In this document: piece after piece, positions 1 through 8,264 of the stretch
How the letters are laid out: every line of letters begins with the position of its first letter
How positions within the stretch are numbered: position 1 is the first letter of the stretch
Origin: Bacillota bacterium
Lineage (GTDB): Bacteria; Bacillota; Limnochordia; Limnochordales; ZCTH02-B6
Length of the DNA: 11,260 nt
Direction: 5' to 3'
Assembly: GCA_003387805.1 (NCBI GenBank)
Contig: QGSR01000033.1
Location: forward strand, 1 to 11,260
The notes under the pieces: model-generated
Database searches by the model: none
What the model was told of the DNA's origin: nothing
The model's input: only the letters and a program-made list of their open reading frames with translations
Program-made: the position numbers and the translations under genes

Positions 1-72
1 GCGGGCCCGGAACGCGCCGGGCCGGAAAACGGCGGAACTGGACCACGGCGGGCCCGGAACGCGCCGGGCCCG
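1..72. repeat. Duplicated GC-rich hairpin sequence downstream of sdhB
   Basis: A 23-bp sequence occurs twice as an exact direct repeat, at 1-23 and 48-70. The second copy extends into a perfect inverted repeat with arms at 49-57 and 64-72 (cgggcccgg / ccgggcccg) and a 6-nt loop. The first copy forms a slightly poorer version of the same hairpin. It lies just past the 3' end of the sdh operon, so it may stop transcription or protect the mRNA 3' end. No T-tract follows on the minus strand, so it is not a canonical intrinsic terminator. The role is inferred. Confidence 0.6.
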
Positions 73-84
73 GGTCAATGCAAC

Positions 85-188
85 GCTTAAGCCCAAAGCT
101 TAGGCCCAAAGCTTAGGCCCAAAGCTTAAGCCCAAAGCTCAAGCCCAAAGCTCAAGCCCAAAGCTTAAGCCCAAAGCTTAAGCCCAAA
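85..188. repeat. 13-bp tandem repeat, eight copies, overlapping the sdhB stop codon
   Basis: Eight consecutive 13-bp units (consensus gcttaagcccaaa on the plus strand) start at 85, 98, 111, 124, 137, 150, 163 and 176. Variation is limited to cttaag / cttagg / ctcaag. The last unit (176-188) contains the sdhB stop codon (178-180) and its last two complete codons, so the array grows directly out of the gene end. Most units contain the 8-bp palindrome gcttaagc, and several junctions read aagctt. Because 13 is not a multiple of three, the array is not a coding extension. Confidence 0.9.
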
Positions 189-921
189 CGGACGCCTTGC
201 GGTACTCGGCCCGCATGCGGGCGATGTTGACTATGGAAATGTCCTTCGGGCAGGCGGCCTGGCACTCGCCGTGGTTGGAGCAGGCGCCGAACCCGTTGAT
301 GTCCATGGCCTCCACCATGCGCAGCACCCGGCGTTCCCGCTCGGGGTGGCCCTGCGGCAGCAGCGACAGATGGGAAATCTTCGCGCCCACGAACAGAGCC
401 GCCGACGCATTCGGGCACGCCGCCACGCACGCGCCGCAGCCGATGCACGCCGCCGCGTCCATGGCTTCCTCGGCGACGGGCTTCGGCACCGGGATGGTGT
501 TGGCGTCGGGCGCCGAGCCGGTGTTGACCGAAATGTAGCCGCCCGCGGCCATGATGCGGTCAAAGGCCGAGCGGTCCACCACCAGGTCCTTGATGATGGG
601 GAACGCGTCGGCCCGGAAGGGCTCCACCGTGATGGTGCTGCCGTCCTGGAAGTGGCGCATGCGCAGCTCGCACGTGGTGGTCTTCAGACGAGGACCATGG
701 GGCTGGCCGTTGATGGTCAAGCCGCACATGCCGCAAATGCCCTCGCGGCAGTCGCTTTCGAAGGCGATTTCCTCTTTGCCGTCTTTGACCAGCTTCTCGT
801 TGAGCTGGTCCAGCATTTCGAGGAACGACTGGTCCGGCGAAATGCCGTCCACCTCGTGGTATTCGAAATGGCCTTGGGCTTCAGGTCCTGCTTGCCGCCA
901 AATCTTGAGGCGAAATTTCAT
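178..921 (-). CDS. sdhB: Succinate dehydrogenase iron-sulfur subunit (SdhB)
   Basis: This subunit carries electrons from the FAD of SdhA to the quinone site in the membrane anchor. With the start at 921 it has 247 residues. The [2Fe-2S] ligands are C58, C63, C66 and C84. The C-terminal domain has C159, C162 and C165 followed by C169-P, then C214, C220 and C224-P. By analogy with E. coli SdhB spacing, C159/C162/C165/C224 hold [4Fe-4S] and C169/C214/C220 hold [3Fe-4S], so all three clusters appear intact. I chose the ATG at 921 ([10 protein letters not shown]), preceded by AAGGGCGAG, over the upstream ATG at 942, which has no clear ribosome binding site. It is the last gene of sdhCAB, 93 nt after sdhA. 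Its stop codon lies inside a 13-bp tandem array. Confidence 0.95.
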   Translation of the reverse strand: MKFRLKIWRQAGPEAQGHFEYHEVDGISPDQSFLEMLDQLNEKLVKDGKEEIAFESDCREGICGMCGLTINGQPHGPRLKTTTCELRMRHFQDGSTITVEPFRADAFPIIKDLVVDRSAFDRIMAAGGYISVNTGSAPDANTIPVPKPVAEEAMDAAACIGCGACVAACPNASAALFVGAKISHLSLLPQGHPERERRVLRMVEAMDINGFGACSNHGECQAACPKDISIVNIARMRAEYRKASVWA

Positions 922-972
922 CGCGCACTCGCCCTTTCCCATCGACTGCTTGCAGCGTCCGCGCCCGCCGCG

Positions 973-1014
973 ACGGACAGGCCGTTCACGGACAGGCCGT
1001 TCACGGACAGGCCC

Positions 1015-1017
<3 letters not shown>
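973..1017. repeat. 15-bp tandem repeat, three copies, overlapping the sdhA stop codon
   Basis: The 15-bp unit acggacaggccgttc is exact at 973-987 and 988-1002. It continues as acggacaggccctta at 1003-1017, whose last three bases are the complement of the sdhA stop codon (1015-1017). It fills about half of the 93-nt sdhA-sdhB gap. Its sequence is unrelated to the 13-bp array at the end of sdhB. Confidence 0.85.
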
Positions 1018-2949
<1,932 letters not shown>

Positions 2950-2976
2950 TGGCTCGTCCTCCCACCCAACCGAAAA

Positions 2977-3657
2977 TTACGGCAGAGGGATAAAGAAATA
3001 GGTGTAAATCGGCAACACGAAAAACCCGGCCGCCAGCAGCGTGGCCAGCACGAGGCCCGTGGTGTACGCGACCGGCAGCAGGCGCTTGTTGAGGGCGCCC
3101 AGAGACTGCAGCGCGCTCCAGAAGCCGTGGGCCAGGTGCAGCAGCAAAAACAGCATCACGGCGGCGTAGAAGACGACCGTCGCCGGTTCCTTGAAACGCT
3201 CGACGACGAGGCGGTAGATGTCCCGCATGGGCTCGCCGTCGATGACGGTCTCATAGTAAGGACCAAGCGTGAACATATTGACGTGCAGCGGGACGAAAAC
3301 CATGAGGATGATCCCGGTAACGGCCATCCAGCGGGAAGCCACGGACATCTTGGACGGGCCGCCTTTGGAGGCGTACATCGCGTAGCGGGAGGAGCGGGCG
3401 CGCCGGTTGACGACGGTCACCCAAATCCCGTTGACGATGTGGCCAATAAAAAGCGCCGCCAAGATGATCCGGGCGACGAGCAGCACAGGTCCCAGTTTGT
3501 GAAGCGTGTGCGAGTACAAGTTCAGCGAGCGGCCGCCGTCGGGGATGAAAATCATCAAGTTGGCCGCCAGGTGGATGATGAGGTAGCCGATGAGCAACAA
3601 CCCGCTGAGGCCCATGATGAATTTCTTCCCGATGGTGGAGTTCCATTTCGAGCTCAT
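2977..3657 (-). CDS. sdhC: Succinate dehydrogenase cytochrome b558 membrane subunit (SdhC)
   Basis: This is the membrane anchor that binds haem and quinone and holds SdhAB at the cytoplasmic face. From the internal ATG at 3657 (MSSKWNSTIGKK) it has 226 residues. Five hydrophobic spans lie near residues 13-37, 57-80, 111-130, 160-180 and 198-222, as in the single-polypeptide b558 family (Bacillus SdhC type). Histidines in or near the helices (H29, H73, H125, H174, H177) are candidate ligands for two b haems. An ATG at 3681 would add eight residues, but neither start has a strong ribosome binding site. I prefer 3657 because the family-like sequence begins there and a weak GGGGCGA lies upstream. 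It is the first gene of the operon, which fits an sdhCAB order with no SdhD. Confidence 0.93.
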   Translation of the reverse strand: MSSKWNSTIGKKFIMGLSGLLLIGYLIIHLAANLMIFIPDGGRSLNLYSHTLHKLGPVLLVARIILAALFIGHIVNGIWVTVVNRRARSSRYAMYASKGGPSKMSVASRWMAVTGIILMVFVPLHVNMFTLGPYYETVIDGEPMRDIYRLVVERFKEPATVVFYAAVMLFLLLHLAHGFWSALQSLGALNKRLLPVAYTTGLVLATLLAAGFFVLPIYTYFFIPLP

Positions 3658-3785
3658 TCGTGCATCGCCCCAACCAAGCATTTTGCACAGATTTTTGTAC
3701 GACGGCTACATTTGAAACGGAACGTTTTTCGACACTCCGCCCGAGGCCGGCTGCTGAAAGTCGGACAATGCCCTATTGATACATA

Positions 3786-3802
3786 ACTATTCGTCACTAA
3801 GT
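3786..3802. promoter_or_regulatory. Putative LysR-type operator, sdh-proximal
   Basis: The site reads ACTAT-N7-TAAGT, a 17-bp imperfect dyad. Its right arm extends to TAAGTAT (3798-3804), the exact reverse complement of the left arm ATACTTA (3830-3836) of the second site. It overlaps the proposed sdh -10, so binding here would be expected to affect sdh transcription. Confidence 0.45.
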
Positions 3803-3830
3803 ATATCATTCGCCTGCAAATAGGGTCCAA
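3800..3830 (-). promoter_or_regulatory. Putative sdhCAB promoter
   Basis: On the minus strand TTGGAC (3830-3825) and TATACT (3805-3800) resemble sigma-A -35 and -10 elements. The 19-bp spacer is longer than ideal, so activation by a regulator is plausible. Transcription would start near 3793 and leave a leader of about 135 nt before sdhC. The -10 overlaps one arm of the upstream LysR-type dyad. This is inferred from motif position only. Confidence 0.45.
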
Positions 3831-3850
3831 TACTTAGCACCCATAAGTGT
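3830..3850. promoter_or_regulatory. Putative LysR-type operator, lysR-proximal
   Basis: The site reads ATACTTA-N7-TAAGTGT, with a perfect inner dyad ACTTA-N7-TAAGT at 3832-3848. It satisfies the T-N11-A rule of LysR-type boxes (T3834, A3846). Its centre is 46 bp from that of the other dyad. It covers the -35 position expected for the divergent lysR promoter, which fits the autorepression usual in this family. Confidence 0.55.
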
Positions 3851-3852
3851 GA

Positions 3853-3858
3853 TAGAAT
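3853..3858 (+). promoter_or_regulatory. Putative -10 element of the lysR gene
   Basis: TAGAAT matches TATAAT at five of six positions and ends 6 bp before the ATG at 3865. A start point 6-7 bp downstream would fall on or next to the A of the start codon, giving a leaderless or nearly leaderless mRNA. No good -35 is visible, and the expected place is occupied by the LysR-type dyad. Confidence 0.45.
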
Positions 3859-3864
3859 AAGGCT

Positions 3865-4740
3865 ATGGAACTCCGGCAGCTGCGCTACTTTCTGGCGCTG
3901 GCCAATCATCTTCATTTCGGGCGGGCGGCCCGCAGCCTGCACATTTCCCAGCCGTCGCTGAGCCAGCAGATCAAGGCGCTGGAGGACAAGCTGGGCGTGA
4001 AGCTGTTCGAACGCTCCCGCCGCCGAGTGACGCTGACCAGCGACGGCGAGGCCCTGTTGCCTTACGCCCGGGAGCTGGTCGCGCTGGCCGACGACGCCCA
4101 AAAGGAGCTGGCCGAGCGGGGCGGGCTGCACATCGGCCGGGTGCGCCTGGGCACCACGCCGACGCTGGGCGGGCACTTGCTGCCCGGCGTCGTCCGCAGC
4201 TTTTTCGAGACGCATCCGGGCGTGGAGCTGACCATCGTCGAGGACGGCTCGGACCAGCTGGCCCGCTCGCTGACCGAAGGCCGGCTGGACCTGGCCCTTC
4301 TCATCGACGACGTGCACCTGGGCGACAACGCCTTCGAGTCGCTTCTGGACGAGCCCATCGCCGTGGCCGTGCCCGTCTCGCACCCCTTCGCCGGGCGGGC
4401 GACGGTGCGCCTGGAGGAGCTGCGGGGCGAGCCGTTCATCCTTTGCCGGGAAGGCTATCACCTCCGCAGCCTGACGCTGGAGGCGTGCGGGCTGGTGGGC
4501 TTCACGCCCCGGGTCAGCGTCAGCGGCACCGACGTGGACACCGCGTTGCGGTTCGTCCGGGCGGGGCTGGGCGTGACGCTGGTGCCCGAGATCGCCGCCC
4601 GCTCCGTGGCGGGCGTCAGCGCCGTGCCGGTGGTGGAGCCCCGCTTGTACCGCACCATCGGCATCGCCTGGAATCCCCACCGCTACTTCTCCCGCGCCGC
4701 CGCGGCATTTCGCCGTCACTTGCGGGAAGCGTTGCGGTGA
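3865..4740 (+). CDS. LysR-family transcriptional regulator
   Basis: This is a DNA-binding regulator of 291 residues, a usual length for the family. The N-terminal winged helix-turn-helix (about residues 1-60) starts MELRQLRYFLALANHLHFGR and includes ARSLHISQPSLSQQIKALE and LFERSRRRVTLT. The rest is the two-lobed periplasmic-binding-like effector domain (GRVRLGTTPTLGG through GLGVTLVPEIAA). The start is secure because the first residues match the family consensus, although no ribosome binding site with normal spacing exists. It is divergent from sdhCAB and shares a 207-bp control region with it, so control of succinate dehydrogenase is the simplest inference. The inducer is unknown. It resembles the CcpC/CatR/CbbR-like bulk of the family, and I cannot assign a named member. 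Confidence 0.93.
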   Translation: MELRQLRYFLALANHLHFGRAARSLHISQPSLSQQIKALEDKLGVKLFERSRRRVTLTSDGEALLPYARELVALADDAQKELAERGGLHIGRVRLGTTPTLGGHLLPGVVRSFFETHPGVELTIVEDGSDQLARSLTEGRLDLALLIDDVHLGDNAFESLLDEPIAVAVPVSHPFAGRATVRLEELRGEPFILCREGYHLRSLTLEACGLVGFTPRVSVSGTDVDTALRFVRAGLGVTLVPEIAARSVAGVSAVPVVEPRLYRTIGIAWNPHRYFSRAAAAFRRHLREALR

Positions 4741-4792
4741 GCCGTCCGGCCCCGTATTCCGTGGAATGAAAATCGGCCTTCCGGCTCAAGAA

Positions 4793-4798
4793 TATACT
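4793..4798 (+). promoter_or_regulatory. Possible -10 element upstream of the SirB1-PHP gene run
   Basis: TATACT is a good -10 match in the gap after lysR, but no convincing -35 is seen 16-19 bp upstream. If used, transcripts would begin near 4805 and carry a long structured leader into the genes from 5037 onward. Confidence 0.3.
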
Positions 4799-4800
4799 GA

Positions 4801-4922
4801 GCGCGGAAACAATTTCCTCCGCGCCCGGTGCGGCCGCGCCGCGTTCCGATGGGCACGCTTCCGCACGCGGTGCGCAGGCGCACCGTTCCCATCGGCGCGC
4901 CGGCGCCATCCCGGCCGGCGCC
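4801..4922 (+). other. Cluster of inverted repeats in the lysR-SirB1 intergenic region
   Basis: Three stem-loops follow one another. The first has arms at 4801-4807 and 4818-4824 (gcgcgga / tccgcgc). The second has arms at 4846-4853 and 4888-4895 (ccgatggg / cccatcgg) enclosing an inner hairpin with arms at 4869-4874 and 4879-4884 (ggtgcg / cgcacc). The third has arms at 4902-4907 and 4917-4922 (ggcgcc). No T-tract follows any of them, so they are poor intrinsic terminators. They could be a structured 5' leader. I recognise no known riboswitch or T-box motif. Confidence 0.5.
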
Positions 4923-5036
4923 AAGGGGGCACGTGAAATTTTGCACAAAGTCGCGGCGGCGGGCAGGTTCTCCCTCGGGAATGTCGAAACAAGCAGCATA
5001 AAGCGCGCGCGGAAAGCGGCGCGGAACGGTGGGGCG

Positions 5037-5189
5037 ATGCAGGTGCGGGTGATTGCCATTGATTTCCGCCTGGACCCTTCGGTTCGGCGGCTGGCCCGCA
5101 GCTTCTCCCGGTTGACGGGTGTTCCTTTGGCGCGCCTCCTCGCTCCCGAACTCGAGCCCAACGGGCACGGGCCGGAGCAGTTTTCGTGA
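5037..5189 (+). CDS. Possible small protein (50 aa), function unknown
   Basis: A short frame encodes MQVRVIAIDFRLDP through GHGPEQFS. I do not recognise it. It is basic in the middle (VRRLARSFSRL) with no clear membrane segment. The ATG at 5037 has only GGTGGGG close in front. The frame stays open upstream to a TTG at 4941, which would give 82 residues. The stop lies 13 nt before the start of the next gene, whose AGGAGG falls in the gap, so translational coupling is possible. Third positions are mostly G or C, as in neighbours, but in DNA this GC-rich that is weak evidence. It could equally be an unused leader frame. Confidence 0.4.
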   Translation: MQVRVIAIDFRLDPSVRRLARSFSRLTGVPLARLLAPELEPNGHGPEQFS

Positions 5190-5202
5190 GTAGGAGGACG
5201 GC

Positions 5203-6057
5203 ATGCGTCGTCTGACGGGGGAAGACATCCAGGCGCTTATCAGGCTCATGGGCGATGCGGACGTCCGCACCGCCGCGTTCGCGCGCGAGCGGCTGCTGCA
5301 GGCCGACGTGGGCGACGTGCTCCCGTACCTGGCCGAGGCCGTGTCGGATCCGGATCCGCTCATTCGGGGGCGGGCCCGGATTTTTTTGGAAGAGCTGCGC
5401 CTGCTGGATTTGGCCCGCCAATGGGAACTGCTGGCCCGGCAGCCTGATGATCAGGTGGACCTGGAGGCCGGCGCTTTTCTCATCGCGCGCTACCGCTATC
5501 CCGAGGAAGACTTCGAGCCTTACCGCCGCTGGCTGGACGAGACGGCCGCGGCGGCCGCCGCGGATCTGGCGCCGGACATGGGCGCGTACCGCGCCATCGG
5601 CGTGCTGAACATGCACTTGTTCGAGCTGGCCGGGCTGCGGGGCGACGACGTGCGCTACTACGATCCGGACAACAGCTGCATCAACCGCGTCATCGACCGC
5701 AAGCGGGGCAATCCCATCACGCTGTCCGTCGTCTACTTGCTGGTGGGGCGCCGCATGGGGCTGCCGCTCCACGGCGTGGGCCTGCCGGGGCACTTCATCG
5801 TGAAGTACGAGGACGACGAGGCGGAGACGTGGATCGACCCGTTTCACCAGGGCCGGCTGCTTTCCCGGGACGACTGCATCCGCCACGTGCGCGGCATGGG
5901 GTACCCGTTCCGGGCCCACTTTTTGAAGCCGATTTCGACGCGCGCCATTCTCATGCGCATGCTGGGCAATTTGCACCGCATCTACTCCGAAACCGACCAG
6001 CCGCTGCAGGCCGAGCACATCCGGAAATTCCAGGAGATCCTGACACAGAAGGGCTGA
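5203..6057 (+). CDS. SirB1-family / transglutaminase-like core-2 domain protein
   Basis: The protein has 284 residues. The N-terminal quarter (about 1-75) is helical and HEAT-like (RERLLQADVGDVLPYLAEAV, DPLIRGRARIFLEEL). The remainder matches the SirB1 pattern: DNSCINRVIDRKRGNPITL (156-174), VVYLLVGRRMGLPLHGVG, PGHFIVKY (195-202) and WIDPF (210-214), then a C-terminal helical segment with RAILMRMLGNLHRIY. H197 and D212 sit where the transglutaminase-fold histidine and aspartate are expected. The usual nucleophilic cysteine position is not obvious, although C159 lies near the start of the motif. The biochemical role of the family is not settled. The start at 5203 is fixed by AGGAGG with a 5-nt gap. 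Its stop is 9 nt before the PHP gene, so the two are likely co-transcribed. Confidence 0.85.
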   Translation: MRRLTGEDIQALIRLMGDADVRTAAFARERLLQADVGDVLPYLAEAVSDPDPLIRGRARIFLEELRLLDLARQWELLARQPDDQVDLEAGAFLIARYRYPEEDFEPYRRWLDETAAAAAADLAPDMGAYRAIGVLNMHLFELAGLRGDDVRYYDPDNSCINRVIDRKRGNPITLSVVYLLVGRRMGLPLHGVGLPGHFIVKYEDDEAETWIDPFHQGRLLSRDDCIRHVRGMGYPFRAHFLKPISTRAILMRMLGNLHRIYSETDQPLQAEHIRKFQEILTQKG

Positions 6058-6066
6058 AATCGCATC

Positions 6067-6972
6067 ATGCGCATCGACTTGCACGTCCACTCGACGGCGT
6101 CGGACGGAACGTTGTCGCCTTCTGAGGTCGTGCGGGAGGCGCACGCGCGCGGTCTGTGCGCCATCGCGCTGACGGACCACGATACGATGGACGGCGTGGC
6201 CGAGGCGCTGCAAGCGGGCATGCGGCTCGGCGTGGAAGTCATTCCGGGCGTCGAGCTGAACACCGAGTCGCCCGCGGGCGAAGTGCACGTGCTGGGGTAT
6301 TTCCCGCCGCCGGAAGGCTGGAGCCCGGAGGCGGATCCCGCCGGCCACGGGGCGGGCGTCGTGGGCGCCGTCATTGACCGGGAGTTCTACGACCTTTTGG
6401 CGTCGCGGCGGGATTCGCGGGCGGAGCGGGCACGTAAAATGGTGCAGCGCCTGCGCGAGCTGGGCATGCCTTTGTCGTACGAAGACGTGCTGCGCCAGGC
6501 CGGCGACGCGCCCGTGGGGCGCCCCCACATCGCCCGGGCCCTGCTCGAGGCGGGGTACGTCGAAAGCGTGAAAGAAGCGTTTGACCGGTGGCTCCATCGC
6601 GGCGGGCCGGCGTACGTGCCGCGGGAGAAGCTGTCGCCGGCCGAGGCGGTGCAGGCGATTATCGATGCCGGCGGCGTGCCGGTGCTGGCGCATCCCGGGC
6701 GCATTGACGGCCAGTGGGTCATCCAGGAGCTTATCGACGCCGGGCTGGAAGGGCTGGAGTGCTATTACCCGGAACATACGCCCGAGCAGACCGAGCGGTA
6801 CCTGGGGCTGGCCCGCGAGCACGGTCTGGTGGTGACCGGCGGCACCGACTACCACGGGCCGCGCTCGCCCCACGACGCCGATCTGGGGTCGTTGCCGGTG
6901 CCGCCGGAGGCCGTGGAGCAGTTGAAAGAACGCGTGCGCGCGGTGCGGCGACGGGGCCGGCGTCAGGCTTGA
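6067..6972 (+). CDS. PHP-domain phosphoesterase (RNase AM / TrpH-like)
   Basis: This is a metal-dependent hydrolase of 301 residues. The PHP motifs appear in order: DLHVHS (H6, H8) with D13, LTDHDT (D37, H38), GVELN (E63), EVHVLGYF (H74), GRPHIARAL (H154), LAHPGR (H209), YYPEHT (H236) and GGTDYHG (D261, H263). This set matches the trinuclear metal site of the YciV/TrpH group, whose characterised members hydrolyse 3',5'-nucleoside bisphosphates and trim RNA 5' ends (RNase AM). That activity is inferred from family. A segment at about residues 82-104 (GWSPEADPAGHGAGVVG) looks like an insertion between the H74 strand and the next helix. The gene begins 9 nt after the SirB1-like gene with no strong ribosome binding site of its own, so it may depend on coupled translation. 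Confidence 0.88.
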   Translation: MRIDLHVHSTASDGTLSPSEVVREAHARGLCAIALTDHDTMDGVAEALQAGMRLGVEVIPGVELNTESPAGEVHVLGYFPPPEGWSPEADPAGHGAGVVGAVIDREFYDLLASRRDSRAERARKMVQRLRELGMPLSYEDVLRQAGDAPVGRPHIARALLEAGYVESVKEAFDRWLHRGGPAYVPREKLSPAEAVQAIIDAGGVPVLAHPGRIDGQWVIQELIDAGLEGLECYYPEHTPEQTERYLGLAREHGLVVTGGTDYHGPRSPHDADLGSLPVPPEAVEQLKERVRAVRRRGRRQA

Positions 6973-7153
6973 CACGGCCGGCGGGGCCCCGGCGGCGCGG
7001 GCTGTCGGGCGGCGCGTGGGCCCTCTGCGGCGGGGCCGCGGCTGCGGCGCGAGCCGACAGGTGGCGCGCGAGCCCGCGGCGAGGCCGGGCGTCGGCGACG
7101 CCGGCGGTGGGCCCGTCCGCCGTCGCCATATTGGAACAGGAGGTGCGCCTGCG

Positions 7154-8263
7154 ATGCACGAGGCGGAGGCGTGGCGGTGGGCGGCGCTGTCGAATTTCTC
7201 CGCAGCCGCCACTACGTGGACGTTCAAGGCCAAACCCCTTTTCGAAGCGCTGGACCTCATTCATCTGCTGGGATTCATGGACGTGGAACTGTGGGCGGAA
7301 GGGGTGCACCTGGACCCCCGCGGCGAGCCGCCGGATTTGGACGAGCTGGCCGCGGCCATGGACCGCATCGGGCTGGCGGCCCACAGCATTCACGCGCCGT
7401 TTCGCGGGCTGGATTTGACGTCGCCCGACCCGGGCGTGCGCAACCGGGCGGTATCGGTGCTGAGCCGGACCATCGAGATGGCCGGCCGGCTGGACTGCCC
7501 GTATGTCGTCGTGCACGTGGACGGCGCAGGCGAGCGAGGGGCCGGCGGTGCGCCCACCCAGCATTCGGGCGCCGGCGGGTCCGGCGCGGAGACGGGCGGC
7601 CGTGACGCCTTCGTGGACGAAGCCGAAGCTTTCGAGCGGGCCGCCGCGGCGCTGACGGTTTTGTGCAAACACGCCCAGGACCACCATGTCACCATCCTCG
7701 TCGAGAACCAGCCGGACCCGGCGCGGCGCCGCTTCGGCGCCAGCGTGGCCGATTTGCTGGAGCTCATCCATATGGTCGGCGCGCCCAATATCGGCATTTG
7801 CTTCGACGTCCCCCACGCGGTGGTGTCCACCGGCGGCTGGGAGAAGGAGCTGCGGGCCGCGCTCCCGTACGTGCGGTCCGTCCACGCGTCCGACACCGAA
7901 GGCGGCAGCGATGCGCACTGGCCGCTGGGACGCGGCGCCATCGACTGGAGGCGCGTGCTGGAAGTGCTGGAGGAAGCGGGCTACGACGGCGGCTTCGTCC
8001 TGGAAGTGGCCGGCGGCGAGGCGGCGCTGGAGGAGTCGTTTGCGGCGCTGCAGGGCGCGTCCGGCGCCGGTGCACGCGGCGACGCCGGCGCACGCGCCGA
8101 CGCCGACGCAGGCGCCGACGCACGCGGCGACGCCGGCGCACGCGCCGACGCCGACGCCGACGCACGCGGCGACGCCGGCGCACGCGCCGACGCCGACGCC
8201 GACGCAGACGCAGATGGAGACGATGCGCCGTCGTCATCGCTCCGGTCCAGGGAGGCGAAGTGA
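7154..8263 (+). CDS. Sugar phosphate isomerase/epimerase-like TIM-barrel protein with repeat C-terminus
   Basis: This 369-residue protein is of the xylose-isomerase-like/AP endonuclease 2 superfamily. The likely metal and catalytic residues follow the E-D-H-E pattern: E184 (ILVENQ), D218 with H221 (CFDVPHA), H244 (VHASD) and E284 (FVLEVAGG). H80 (HSIHAPF) and H121 (VVVHVD) lie on earlier strands. The barrel ends near residue 300. The last ~65 residues are low-complexity repeats of RGDAGARADADA. A glycine-rich insertion lies at 124-150. The start is set by AGGAGGTG 8 nt before ATG 7154, and the frame upstream to 7016 is not needed. It is separated from the PHP gene by 181 nt. A SorC regulator follows immediately, suggesting carbohydrate metabolism. 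The substrate cannot be told, and endonuclease IV itself is unlikely given the length and ligand set. Confidence 0.85.
   Translation: MHEAEAWRWAALSNFSAAATTWTFKAKPLFEALDLIHLLGFMDVELWAEGVHLDPRGEPPDLDELAAAMDRIGLAAHSIHAPFRGLDLTSPDPGVRNRAVSVLSRTIEMAGRLDCPYVVVHVDGAGERGAGGAPTQHSGAGGSGAETGGRDAFVDEAEAFERAAAALTVLCKHAQDHHVTILVENQPDPARRRFGASVADLLELIHMVGAPNIGICFDVPHAVVSTGGWEKELRAALPYVRSVHASDTEGGSDAHWPLGRGAIDWRRVLEVLEEAGYDGGFVLEVAGGEAALEESFAALQGASGAGARGDAGARADADAGADARGDAGARADADADARGDAGARADADADADADGDDAPSSSLRSREAK
8072..8215. repeat. In-frame minisatellite in the 3' end of the isomerase-like gene
   Basis: Three long units begin with gcacgcggcgacgccggc at 8072, 8120 and 8162, with spacings of 48 and 42 bp, both multiples of six. 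They are built from gacgcc/gcgcac hexamers and finish in a run of gacgcc/gacgca near 8191-8215. The reading frame is kept, so copy-number change would alter only tail length. The tail is rich in Asp and Arg (RGDAGARADADA), and its size is likely to vary between strains. Confidence 0.9.
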
Positions 8264-8264
8264 C

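Noticed and set aside
49..72. Canonical Rho-independent terminator for sdhCAB
   Set aside because: The hairpin is strong but no T-tract follows on the minus strand, so it was kept only as a repeat/hairpin.
3715..3731. Terminator-like hairpin (aaacg-gaa-cgttt followed by tt)
   Set aside because: The stem is only five A/T-rich pairs and it lies in the sdh leader or lysR upstream region, where a terminator on the plus strand makes little sense.
4786..7260. An 824-codon open frame on the minus strand
   Set aside because: It lies opposite the SirB1-like and PHP genes, which have clear motifs and ribosome binding sites. The antisense product is Arg/His/Pro-rich with no domain.
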